In this document: piece by piece, positions 1 through 7,106 of the stretch
Position numbering within the stretch: the first letter of the stretch is position 1
How the letters are laid out: each line of letters begins with the position of its first letter
Origin: Acidobacterium sp.
Lineage (GTDB): Bacteria; Acidobacteriota; Terriglobia; Terriglobales; Acidobacteriaceae
DNA: 34,414 nt
Direction: 5' to 3'
Assembly: GCA_003166955.1 (NCBI GenBank)
Contig: PMUI01000023.1
Location: 1 to 34,414, forward strand
The notes under the pieces: generated by a model
The model's input: the letters and a program-made list of their open reading frames with translations, nothing else
What the model was told of the DNA's origin: nothing
The model's database searches: none
Program-made: the position numbers and the translations under genes

Positions 1-2
1 CA

Positions 3-272
3 ACTGCCAGGGTCACAACCTCAGCCTATGCCGGCGTTGCTATCGGTGCTCTCTACGCTGTGGCCGGGTTGCTCATTCTGTCTATGAAGAAACGAGCAGC
101 GGCGCTCGCCATTGTGTGTCTCATCCTTGACATCATTGGGCGTATCGCCATGGTCGTCACGGGCCTCTATCCCGTCCATCCCTTCGGACAGGCCATAGCC
201 ATCATCCTGGGCACGTCTATCGTGGCCATTTTCGCCGTCTACATCGGATCGAAATGGTCGTCCTTCAGCTGA
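3..272 (+). CDS. Small integral membrane protein, 5' truncated by window edge
   Basis: The reading frame is open from base 3 to a TGA at 270-272, so the gene starts upstream of the window; the in-frame GTG at 60 is probably not its start. The visible 89 residues form about three hydrophobic segments (roughly residues 8-28, 33-54 and 62-82) separated by short polar turns (SMKKR; GLYPVHPFG) and a short cytoplasmic-like tail GSKWSSFS. It is an inner-membrane protein of unknown function. I recognise no catalytic motif and no family. It is followed by a 297-base gap before the amidase gene, so it need not be co-transcribed with it. Confidence 0.6.
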   Translation, partial: TARVTTSAYAGVAIGALYAVAGLLILSMKKRAAALAIVCLILDIIGRIAMVVTGLYPVHPFGQAIAIILGTSIVAIFAVYIGSKWSSFS

Positions 273-380
273 GGAGTTGGCGCGCGTTCTTCGCTGGTCA
301 AGGTATTTCAACGCTGCGCAGAAACGATGGATGCTGGCGGGTTGACGAAGGTCCGTGTGCATTCGTCGCCAGTCACCACG

Positions 381-412
381 GCGCGAAGCGCGTCCGCCTG
401 GACGGCCAGTCC
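381..412 (+). repeat. Interspersed repeat element, copy 1
   Basis: The 32 bases start with gcgcgaagcgcg and continue with a 20-base block, tccgcctggacggccagtcc. The same two blocks, separated by two extra bases, occur at 34227-34260 inside mnmG. Two near-identical copies more than 33 kb apart point to a dispersed repeat family. The first block is partly self-complementary. Confidence 0.6.
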
Positions 413-491
413 TCCGCAACCCGGCGTGACGATGCGGGTTCGGTTCAGTGTCCGGCCTGGTGTGTCGCGCGCCCCCGTCGTCGCGCCCACC

Positions 492-497
492 TATAAT
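492..497 (+). promoter_or_regulatory. Possible -10 box for the amidase gene
   Basis: A perfect TATAAT lies 72 bases before the ATG at 570. No good TTGACA-like hexamer stands 16-18 bases upstream and there is no extended -10 TG, so this is a weak call based on one hexamer in a GC-rich leader. Confidence 0.3.
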
Positions 498-569
498 CAG
501 GAGTGTCCTCGGCGGGATCACGAACAGCTCCCGCGCTTGTTCAAAGACACTCGGCCGGCAAGGCCGTCT

Positions 570-2897
570 ATGCAGCGCGCTGTCCGATCCCCGATGCCGT
601 CCTCCCCTTCGACCGCCGCGCGCGCGTGCCTGATATCCGCTGCGGTTTTCGCGCTGTTCCCTCTGCCCGCATCAGCCGCTTCTGCTCAGTATTCTGCCGC
701 GCGATCCACTCCGTTTGCCCACGCCGAGCGCCTCCGCGAAGCTCTCGAAGGCCGCCCTGAGCAGCAGCGCACGCGCCTGCAGTACGACCGCGTCCTCGAC
801 GCCTATCGCGCCATCTACCACGGCGATCCCGCCTCGCCCAAAGCCGACGCCTCCATCGCCGCCGTCGCCGATCTCCTCGCCGAAGAAGGCCGCATCTTTC
901 AGGACCAAAAGGCGCTCCGCGACGCCATCGGCCAGTACGAATTCCTCCGTCGCCAGTATCCTGGCAGCCGCTATCGCTTCAGCGCGTTGCTCACCGAAGG
1001 CGAAATCTTTCAGCGTGACCTCGGCGACCTCGATCAGGCAAAGACCGTCTACCTCAACTTCCTCCGCCTCTATCCGCAGAACCCGCTCGGCGTCGAAGCC
1101 CGCACTGAACTGAAGAATATCCACCGCGATCAACTCGCCGCCACCCGCTCACAACCGGCCTACGGAACAGCGCGCTCCGCCGAGCGTCGCAACGCCGCCA
1201 ACCCTCCGTCGCAGCAATTGCAATCGCCATCGAATGCGCGAACGACCTCCGCGCCAACTCCATCGAGCAGAACGGCGAACCAGACCTCAACGGTATCCGC
1301 GCCGTCCATCGAAGAAGCCAACATCCCGGCCGAGGGCGATGAGCCGCCATCAACACCCGCGCCCGCCACCACTCTCCCCGCATCCGACGATGCCCGCTGG
1401 ATGAACGCCCCACCCCCGCCGCGCCGCGGCCGCCTTCCCCTCATCACCGGCATTCGCCATTGGTCTACGCCCGACTACACCCGCGTCGCCATCGACCTCC
1501 AGCAGCAGGTCCTCTACCAGGCCGCCCGCGTTTCCAACCCCGACCGCATCTTCTTCGACCTCTACGGCACCCGCCTCTCGCCCGAGCTCTCCGGCCGCCC
1601 CGTCGAGGTCACCGACGACGGATTCCTCACCCGCATCCGCGCCGCGCAAACCTCCGCCAACACCACCCGCATCGTCCTCGACGTCAACAGCATCAGCGAC
1701 TACTCCGCCTTCTTCCTGCAGAATCCCCCGCGTCTCATCATCGACGTCCACGGATCCCGAAACGTATTTCCGCCGCAGCAGGTCGCGAGCGCCACTCCTC
1801 CGGCAACGACCTCACCCACCCCCTCGCGGACCGCACCTCCTCCACGCCTCAGCTCTACCCCGGCTGCGCGTTCCACCGCGCCGAAGCCGAACACCGATAG
1901 CGGCTCGGCTCTGACCGATGTGCCGAAACTCAGCAGCCAGCCGAATCAGGTGCGCGCCACGCGACACCCGACAACCGCACCGGTAGTCGCCTCCGTTCCC
2001 GGAACCACATCCTCGTCGTCGAATCCCTCTCGCTCCGCAACGCGGACCCCCAAACCCACGCCCACGGCGCGCGCCGACGATGTCCCGCCCGCCGAAGCCG
2101 GATCCAGCGGCATTCCGGCCCCCGAATCAACTCCCGCCGCGCAGCACGCCCCCAACTCCATGGTTCGCGCCCTCGGGCTCAAAATCAATCGCATCGTCAT
2201 CGACGCCGGCCATGGCGGGCACGACTCCGGCACCCTCGGCCCGGGTGGCCTCGAAGAAAAAGACGTCGTCCTCGACGTTGCCCTCCGCCTCGGCCGCCTC
2301 CTCAAGCAGCGGCTCGGCGCCGACGTTATCTACACCCGCAGCGACGACACCTTCATTCCTCTCGAAACCCGCACCGCCATCGCCAATCAGGCCCAGGCCG
2401 ACCTCTTCATCTCCGTCCACGCCAACTCCAGCCCCGACTCGAGCGCCCGCGGCGTTGAGGTCTACTACCTCAACTTCACTTCCTCTGCCGATGCCCTCGA
2501 AGTTGCCGCCCGCGAAAACGCCTCCTCCGACGAGTCGATCCACCAGCTCTCCGACCTGGTGAAGAAGATCGCCCTCCAGGACAAGATCAACGAGTCGCGC
2601 GAATTCGCCTCTGAGGTCGACTCAAGCCTTTACGCCGGTCTCGATCAGGGCAATCCCGGCCTCAAGGATCGCGGAGTCAAGAAGGCGCCCTTCGTCGTCC
2701 TCATCGGCGCCAACATGCCCTCCATCCTGGCCGAGATTTCCTTCCTCACCAACCCCGACGACGCCGAGGAACTCCGCCAGCCCCAATACCGCCAGCGCAT
2801 CGCAGAATCCCTCTACCGCGGCGTCTCCCGCTACGTGGGGAGCCTCAATGGCATGCGCGTCGCCCAGGCCGGCTCCCACCCTGCCGCCACCGAATAG
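570..2897 (+). CDS. amiC: N-acetylmuramoyl-L-alanine amidase (TPR-like, AMIN and Amidase_3)
   Basis: This is a periplasmic zinc amidase that cuts the bond between N-acetylmuramic acid and the stem peptide, normally during septum splitting and wall turnover. From the ATG at 570 the product has 775 residues. A signal peptide ends near ALFPLPASAASA (about residue 38). Helical TPR-like repeats follow (about 45-190), then a Pro/Ser/Thr linker, an AMIN domain (about 290-395, GIRHWSTPDYTRVAIDL), a second long Pro/Ser/Thr linker, and Amidase_3 (about 538-755). Zinc-site residues are visible: His548 in DAGHGGHD, Glu563 in GLEEKD, His617 in SVHAN, and the catalytic Glu722 in LAEISF. The start at 570 was preferred because it gives a proper signal peptide; 594 is an alternative, and the upstream extension to 327 overlaps a repeat. 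It is much longer than E. coli AmiC (about 417 residues) because of the TPR part and linkers. Confidence 0.9.
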   Translation: MQRAVRSPMPSSPSTAARACLISAAVFALFPLPASAASAQYSAARSTPFAHAERLREALEGRPEQQRTRLQYDRVLDAYRAIYHGDPASPKADASIAAVADLLAEEGRIFQDQKALRDAIGQYEFLRRQYPGSRYRFSALLTEGEIFQRDLGDLDQAKTVYLNFLRLYPQNPLGVEARTELKNIHRDQLAATRSQPAYGTARSAERRNAANPPSQQLQSPSNARTTSAPTPSSRTANQTSTVSAPSIEEANIPAEGDEPPSTPAPATTLPASDDARWMNAPPPPRRGRLPLITGIRHWSTPDYTRVAIDLQQQVLYQAARVSNPDRIFFDLYGTRLSPELSGRPVEVTDDGFLTRIRAAQTSANTTRIVLDVNSISDYSAFFLQNPPRLIIDVHGSRNVFPPQQVASATPPATTSPTPSRTAPPPRLSSTPAARSTAPKPNTDSGSALTDVPKLSSQPNQVRATRHPTTAPVVASVPGTTSSSSNPSRSATRTPKPTPTARADDVPPAEAGSSGIPAPESTPAAQHAPNSMVRALGLKINRIVIDAGHGGHDSGTLGPGGLEEKDVVLDVALRLGRLLKQRLGADVIYTRSDDTFIPLETRTAIANQAQADLFISVHANSSPDSSARGVEVYYLNFTSSADALEVAARENASSDESIHQLSDLVKKIALQDKINESREFASEVDSSLYAGLDQGNPGLKDRGVKKAPFVVLIGANMPSILAEISFLTNPDDAEELRQPQYRQRIAESLYRGVSRYVGSLNGMRVAQAGSHPAATE

Positions 2898-2903
2898 AAG
2901 AAA

Positions 2904-2948
2904 CCTTCCTTCCCACGGCGGTGTCAGTCTAACTATCATCAAGGAAGG
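2904..2948 (+). other. Inverted repeat between amidase and DUF6599-like gene
   Basis: CCTTCCTT at 2904-2911 is the exact complement of AAGGAAGG at 2941-2948, with a 29-base loop. It lies just after the amidase stop and 22 bases before the next start. The loop is long and no T-run follows, so it is not a classical terminator; it could be a processing or attenuation structure. Confidence 0.25.
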
Positions 2949-2970
2949 GCTCTCCCCGAACCCCCTCACT

Positions 2971-4029
2971 ATGCCCCTCGCCAGAATCCTCGCAGCCTCC
3001 GTCCTCTTCACCTCCGCGCTCGCCCTCGCCGCGCCCAAGCCCCCCATCGCGTCGCCCCCCATCTCGTCCGAGCCTCTTCTTCCCCAGTCCTTCGCGGGCT
3101 GGAGCCAGACCGCCCCGCCAACCAGCGTCTCGAACGCAACCGACGCAGCCACCCTCCACGAGTACGGCCTCGCGCAATCGGCCGCCGCGATTTACGCTTC
3201 CGGAGAGCAACACCTCACCGTCCGCGCCTTCCGCTTCGCCGACGCCACCGGCGCCTACGGAGCCTTTACCTTCTTCCGCCAACCTGGTATGCGCATTGAG
3301 TCCGTCGGCCACGAAGGCGCATCCCTGGGCGACCACTTCCTCTTCTGGACCGGAAACACCGTCGTCGACGCCACCTTCGCGCATCCGTTTGCCGAAGAAA
3401 AACCAGCGCTCACCGCCCTCGCCGCGCAGATCCCGCAGATCGGCGGCGCAGCAGGCATCCCACCCACACTGCCCCGCTATCTGCCCACCGCGCAGCTCGA
3501 CGCCTCAACTGTGAAGTACGCCATCGGCCCCGCGGCCTATGCGCGTACCGGCGGACATGTGCCCGCCACCGCCATCGACTTCAGCCAGGACGCTGAAGTC
3601 GTGACCGCCCAGTACGGCGCGCAGGGCACGCTCACACTGATTTCCTATCCAACGCCGCAGATTGCCGGCGCTCATCTCAAGGCGTTCGACGCGCTCGCCA
3701 AATCCTCCGGCTTCTCCACCCGCCGCGCCGGCCCCATCGTCGCCATCGTCACCGGCAGCTCCTCTCCGCAAAGCGCGCAGAAACTTCTCAGCGCCGTTCA
3801 CTTCACCGACTACGTCACCATCAATCATCCTGAAGGCTACGTTCCGGAAGGCGCGAAGTTGTATCGCCTCCTGGTCGGCATCACAGTGCTCGTCGTCGTC
3901 CTCATGTGCGCCGCATTGCTTCTCGGATTGTTCCTCGGCGGAGGTCGCGCGCTCGTCCGCAAGCTTCGCGGCAAACCGGTTTCAACCGTCTCGGAAGAGG
4001 AGTTCATCTCCCTACACCTGAGCCGCTGA
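2971..4029 (+). CDS. DUF6599-like exported, membrane-anchored protein
   Basis: The product has 352 residues of unknown function. It begins with a clear signal peptide (MPLARILAASVLFTSALALA). A large extracytoplasmic part follows, containing the pattern LTVRAFRFADATGAYGAFTFFRQPGM that I associate with acidobacterial DUF6599-like proteins. Near the C-terminus is one membrane helix (about 302-325, LLVGITVLVVVLMCAALLLG), then a short basic cytoplasmic tail. The ATG at 2971 was chosen because the signal peptide begins there; an in-frame start at 2848 would overlap the amidase gene. It follows the amidase on the same strand with a 73-base gap, so co-transcription is possible. The family assignment is from memory of the pattern, and the role is unknown. 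Confidence 0.75.
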   Translation: MPLARILAASVLFTSALALAAPKPPIASPPISSEPLLPQSFAGWSQTAPPTSVSNATDAATLHEYGLAQSAAAIYASGEQHLTVRAFRFADATGAYGAFTFFRQPGMRIESVGHEGASLGDHFLFWTGNTVVDATFAHPFAEEKPALTALAAQIPQIGGAAGIPPTLPRYLPTAQLDASTVKYAIGPAAYARTGGHVPATAIDFSQDAEVVTAQYGAQGTLTLISYPTPQIAGAHLKAFDALAKSSGFSTRRAGPIVAIVTGSSSPQSAQKLLSAVHFTDYVTINHPEGYVPEGAKLYRLLVGITVLVVVLMCAALLLGLFLGGGRALVRKLRGKPVSTVSEEEFISLHLSR

Positions 4030-4223
4030 ACCCAGCACCGCAGCGTTTTTGGACACCGCAGTGAGCCGCGCCCACGCCCGGCCGCAGCCTATCCAGCAGA
4101 ATTTAAAGGGATTAAATCGAAACCAAGCGCTCGACAGGCGAATATAAGGCGAAATGGGTCCCGCAGTAATCATTTCTACAAATCGTTGCCGCTCAATGAG
4201 TTGCAACCGTCCTGGATTTGGTC

Positions 4224-4252
4224 TTGACACCCCCTCCAGCCGCCCATACTAT
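4224..4252 (+). promoter_or_regulatory. Near-consensus sigma-70 promoter
   Basis: TTGACA (4224-4229) is followed after exactly 17 bases by TACTAT (4247-4252). The -35 is perfect and the -10 matches 5 of 6 bases of TATAAT. This is the best promoter in the window. Transcription would start near 4259. Confidence 0.75.
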
Positions 4253-4258
4253 TGCGCC

Positions 4259-4344
4259 AGAAAGTTCTGATGGCTTGCCTCCGTTGGAACTATTCTCCCT
4301 GAAGGAAAGGCTGCCCTGTTGCCGGGCGGCCTTTCCTCGTTTTT
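4259..4344 (+). ncRNA. Candidate small RNA, about 85 nt
   Basis: Seen directly: a near-perfect promoter (4224-4252), about 45 bases without a ribosome-binding site plus reading frame, then a 14-bp stem with a 7-base loop followed by CGTTTTT. Together they define a short independent transcription unit ending near 4344. Within the leader, AGTTC (4264-4268) can pair with GAACT (4286-4290) to give a second stem. I cannot match it to an RNA family by eye. It is too short for 6S RNA, tmRNA or RNase P. Another possibility is a short leader for a gene further downstream, but the next plus-strand gene is tRNA-Thr at 5134, which has its own promoter. The boundaries are inferred. Confidence 0.6.
4303..4344 (+). 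terminator. Strong rho-independent terminator
   Basis: The left arm 4303-4316 pairs with the right arm 4324-4337 over 14 bp (one G-T wobble), with a loop of TGTTGCC. The stem is followed by CGTTTTT. The T-run lies only on the plus-strand side, so it terminates rightward transcription from the promoter at 4224, not the minus-strand gene ending at 4356. Confidence 0.8.
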
Positions 4345-4355
4345 GGCTCCGATTT

Positions 4356-5030
4356 TTACGCCGGGTTTTGTCCCTCGTTTTCCACCGGCCCCGGATCGCT
4401 CCACCGCGCGCCGCAATTCTCACATCGCCAGTTGTTCGAAGGCTTCACGCTCTCCAGCAGCGGATCCTCCGCGCCACATTTCGGGCACGCAGGCGGCTCA
4501 AAATCTTCCACCTTCACCCTGGACTGATCAATAATGTCCTGAGGAATCGGACGCGCTGCAACATCGCGTGCCCGCTCAAGTTGATCCGCGCGGACGAAGA
4601 TGCGTCGAGTGTAGAAATCCCTGTCTGCGAGAGGCGCGTGCAGGTTCTCGGCAAACGATTCGATCCCTGCACGACGGAGTGCTTCGCCCAGTTGATCGAC
4701 CTGCTCGGAGTCCTCGCACTCGCAGAGATAAGCCCGAGGCACATCGTCCCCGGATTCGTCGTCCTCGCCAACATCCTGGGCCTCCCCATCGGATTCCTGC
4801 TTCTCCTCCGTTTCCGCCCGATTCCACCCTCCAAACACCGGCCTCTGATCCGCAACCGCCTTTCCTTCCGGAGCAATCAGCTTCCGCTTCCTCATCTCAT
4901 CGCGCAGCACCTGCTGCGCCACATCGGTCAGATTCCCGAAATCCTCCGCCAGATCGACCAGCTCCTCGTCACTCTTCTCCGCATAGAAATGCGTCAGCCG
5001 CTCCCACTCCGCTCTCGGATCGCTTTGCAT
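4356..5030 (-). CDS. DUF2007-like protein with C-terminal zinc ribbon
   Basis: The product has 224 residues and is probably cytoplasmic. The N-terminal third is helical and charged (HFYAEKSDEELVDLAEDF). A strongly acidic linker follows around residues 75-97. Residues about 98-165 resemble a DUF2007 (putative signal-transducing) domain, with AYLCECEDSEQVDQLGEAL and a FYTRRIFVRADQLERA segment. The C-terminus carries a zinc ribbon, CPKCG and CENCG separated by about 18 residues. It starts at ATG 5030 and reads away from the tRNA gene, with about 100 bases between them. DUF2007 domains and zinc ribbons occur together in several bacterial proteins, but no function is established. The gene call is firm and the role is unknown. 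Confidence 0.8.
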   Translation of the reverse strand: MQSDPRAEWERLTHFYAEKSDEELVDLAEDFGNLTDVAQQVLRDEMRKRKLIAPEGKAVADQRPVFGGWNRAETEEKQESDGEAQDVGEDDESGDDVPRAYLCECEDSEQVDQLGEALRRAGIESFAENLHAPLADRDFYTRRIFVRADQLERARDVAARPIPQDIIDQSRVKVEDFEPPACPKCGAEDPLLESVKPSNNWRCENCGARWSDPGPVENEGQNPA

Positions 5031-5056
5031 CAGCAGCAGTATAGGCCGCGCTGCGC

Positions 5057-5086
5057 TTTACGCTGCCAAACCCGAACCGATAAAAT
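5057..5086 (+). promoter_or_regulatory. Probable promoter of tRNA-Thr
   Basis: TTTACG (5057-5062) and TAAAAT (5081-5086) are separated by 18 bases, placing the start of transcription near 5093, about 40 bases before the tRNA. It overlaps the upstream region of the divergent minus-strand gene that starts at 5030. Confidence 0.5.
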
Positions 5087-5133
5087 CAAGTTCAGCCGCA
5101 TCGTGCCGATCCTCCTCTCAGGAACGGCCCAAG

Positions 5134-5209
5134 GCCGACGTAGCTCAGTTGGTAGAGCAGCCGATTCGTAATCGGCAGGTCACCGGTTCAAGTCCGGTCG
5201 TCGGCTCCA
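5134..5209 (+). tRNA. tRNA-Thr (anticodon CGT), CCA encoded
   Basis: The full cloverleaf is visible. The acceptor stem GCCGACG pairs with CGTCGGC. The D arm is GCTC-AGTTGGTA-GAGC, the anticodon arm GCCGA-TTCGTAA-TCGGC gives anticodon CGT (codon ACG, threonine), and the T arm is ACCGG-TTCAAGT-CCGGT. The discriminator is T at 5206 and CCA is encoded at 5207-5209. No long T-run follows. Confidence 0.95.
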
Positions 5210-5305
5210 TTCAGCTTTCTCCTCTCCTCATCCCTCCCTGGCTGTAGACTCGTAGCGCCGAAAATTCCGCCGCAGAAAATGCGCGCTCCACGTCTGAGGT
5301 CCACC

Positions 5306-6838
5306 GTGAAATCTGTCCGTATCGCTCTTCTCCTTGTTGCCTGTCTCCTGCATTCTTTTTCCTCGATCCATGCCGACATCCGCCTCCCCCATCTGCTTAG
5401 CGACCACGCCGTTCTCCAGCGCGATCGCCCCATCCACATCTGGGGCTGGGCCACGCCAAACGCTCACCTCACCGCTAAATTTCACGCGCAAACCGTCCCC
5501 GCCCAAGCCGATTCCTACGGCGACTTCAACCTCTGGCTCGCTCCCGAATCCGCTGGCGGTCCCTGGACCCTCACCCTCTCCGGCGACGGCCCCGACCTCA
5601 CCCTCTCCGACCTCCTCATCGGCGACGTGTGGTTCGCCTCCGGTCAATCCAACATGGAAATGCCCCTCAGCGGCTTTCCCGGCAACGCCGTCCTCAAAGA
5701 TGCCGACAAGGAAATCGCAGCAGCCACCAATCCAAAACTCCGCCTCCTTCTCGTGGATCACAAAAGCTCCGGCTATCCCCTGAACGACGTCCCCGACTCC
5801 TGGACCCTCTGCACCCCTGAAACCGCCGCCACCTTCTCCGCCGTCGCCTACTTCTACGGCCGCGAAATCGCCGCGAAGGAAAATGTCCCCATCGGCCTCA
5901 TCGATTCCACCTGGGGAGGCACACCAGCCGACTCCTGGGTTTCCATGGACACCCTCGGCACGCACCCCGACCTTCTGCCCGCCTTCGCCAGCCGCGCCCA
6001 CTTCGCCGACGAACAAACCAACCTAAAGGCGCAGATCGCCGCAGAAAAACAGGAGGACGATGCCGCCCGCGCCGCCGGCAAACCGCTCCCTCGCCACCCC
6101 TGGCATCCTGACGAAACTTCCTGGTCGCCCGCCGGCCTCTACAACGGCATGATCGCGCCCTTCGCGCCCATGTCCATCCGCGGCTTCCTCTGGTACCAGG
6201 GCGAAACCAACTCGAGCCATGATCGCGCTCCGTACTACACCGCCCTCTTCTCCGCGCTCATCCGCGACTGGAGGATGCAGTTCGCGCAGGGCAACCTGCC
6301 CTTCTTCTTCGTGCAGATTTCCAGCTTCAACTCACCTGGCGAAGACTGGGGCAAAGTCCGCGACGCGCAGCGCCGAACGCTCCAGCTCACCAACACCGCC
6401 ATGGCCGTCACCATCGACATCGGCACGCCCGACAACGTCCACCCGCCAGACAAGCAAACCGTCGGACATCGCCTCGCCCTCGCCGCTCGCCACATGGTTT
6501 ACGGTGAAGACGTCGCGTACGCGTCGCCGCTCTTCCGTCAGGCGACCACCGAATTGCAGCCCGACGGCAGCACCGCGCTTCGCGTCTGGTTCGATCACGC
6601 TCAGGGACTTACCGCGCACGGCCAACCCATCGATGCCTTCGAAGTGGCCGGCGAGGATCATCACTTCGTCCCGGCGCAAGCCCGCATCGACGGGGACACC
6701 GTCGTCGTCACCGCCTCCGCAGTGCCTCACCCTGTCTATGTTCGCTATGGCTGGATGAGCGTCGTCACCAACAACCTCTTCAACGGCGCCGGTCTCCCTG
6801 CCTCAACGTTTACGTCGGAGACCTGGTCCGCCGACTAG
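5306..6838 (+). CDS. Sialate O-acetylesterase-like secreted esterase (SASA family)
   Basis: The product is a predicted exported carbohydrate esterase removing O-acetyl groups from sialic acid or other glycans. A signal peptide covers about the first 23 residues (ALLLVACLLHSFSSIHA). Mature-protein landmarks are the Ser-nucleophile block ASGQSNMEMPL (Ser115), the block FLWYQGETNS, and near residue 380 the D-x-x-H element TPDNVHPPDKQ carrying the catalytic Asp/His pair. At about 510 residues the length is usual for the family. The GTG at 5306 was chosen because GAGGT lies 5 bases upstream and it gives a compact signal peptide; an in-frame ATG at 5279 adds nine residues and lacks a good ribosome-binding site. 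No sialic-acid catabolism genes are nearby, so the natural substrate may be a plant or microbial acetylated polysaccharide (inference). Confidence 0.85.
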   Translation: MKSVRIALLLVACLLHSFSSIHADIRLPHLLSDHAVLQRDRPIHIWGWATPNAHLTAKFHAQTVPAQADSYGDFNLWLAPESAGGPWTLTLSGDGPDLTLSDLLIGDVWFASGQSNMEMPLSGFPGNAVLKDADKEIAAATNPKLRLLLVDHKSSGYPLNDVPDSWTLCTPETAATFSAVAYFYGREIAAKENVPIGLIDSTWGGTPADSWVSMDTLGTHPDLLPAFASRAHFADEQTNLKAQIAAEKQEDDAARAAGKPLPRHPWHPDETSWSPAGLYNGMIAPFAPMSIRGFLWYQGETNSSHDRAPYYTALFSALIRDWRMQFAQGNLPFFFVQISSFNSPGEDWGKVRDAQRRTLQLTNTAMAVTIDIGTPDNVHPPDKQTVGHRLALAARHMVYGEDVAYASPLFRQATTELQPDGSTALRVWFDHAQGLTAHGQPIDAFEVAGEDHHFVPAQARIDGDTVVVTASAVPHPVYVRYGWMSVVTNNLFNGAGLPASTFTSETWSAD

Positions 6839-7106
6839 ATGTGCGGTGCACTTCCTGCTTCCTCCAGCCGAACCGCAACCCCAAAAGCTGCGCAGGCCAG
6901 GTTCACCCCACAGCAAGAAGAAAATGCTCCTGCCATCCAATTGTCAATAAGATTGATCGGGGCCATCGGTACGGAAGTACCGTCTTGTGCCATTTTGAAA
7001 ATACGCAGTCTAAGCTCCGCGGCTTACCTCTTCCGCAAGCTCTTCAATCGCGCCGAAAGTCGTCCAATGGAGTTCGCCCTGAAGCGAGTCGTCCCGCCGA
7101 AATGAC
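6839..7106 (+). repeat. Diverged repeat copy A (intergenic, open frame)
   Basis: This stretch separates the esterase (plus) from hypE (minus). Bases 6895-6920 are identical to 33473-33498, and similarity continues to about 7043, for example GAAGTAC then CCATTTTGAAAA and CAGTCT. One frame is open from an ATG at 6839, touching the esterase stop, to a TGA at 7103-7105. In that frame the repeat encodes ARFTPQQE, just as in copy B. A short hairpin CGGTAC-GGAA-GTACCG lies at 6967-6982. It may be a decayed coding fragment or a repeat family; I do not call it a gene. Confidence 0.6.

Larger units (their letters stand above)
273..569. other. Intergenic leader upstream of the amidase gene
   Basis: No convincing gene lies here, although the amidase frame stays open upstream to a possible start at 327; that extension is Arg/Pro/Ser-rich, lacks family character and overlaps a repeat element. 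The stretch holds a copy (381-412) of a repeat also found inside mnmG at the other end of the window, and a TATAAT at 492-497 that could be a -10 box. Confidence 0.5.
4030..4355. other. Intergenic region carrying an sRNA candidate
   Basis: There is no credible protein gene between the DUF6599-like gene (plus) and the zinc-ribbon gene (minus). The left half (4030-4220) is comparatively AT-rich with no motif that I can name. The right half carries a near-consensus promoter (4224-4252) and an intrinsic terminator (4303-4344), annotated separately. Confidence 0.6.

Noticed and set aside
327-569. 81-residue N-terminal extension of the amidase
   Set aside because: It contains a dispersed repeat and is Arg/Pro-rich. 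A proper signal peptide starts at 570.
4193-4423. Minus-strand frame over the sRNA candidate and terminator
   Set aside because: Its codons run through a 14-bp terminator stem, it has no family features, and it overlaps the end of the zinc-ribbon gene.
6839-7105. 88-codon plus-strand gene directly after the esterase stop
   Set aside because: It lies within the repeat shared with 33388-33650, whose counterpart lacks a start codon. It is kept as a finding rather than annotated as a gene.
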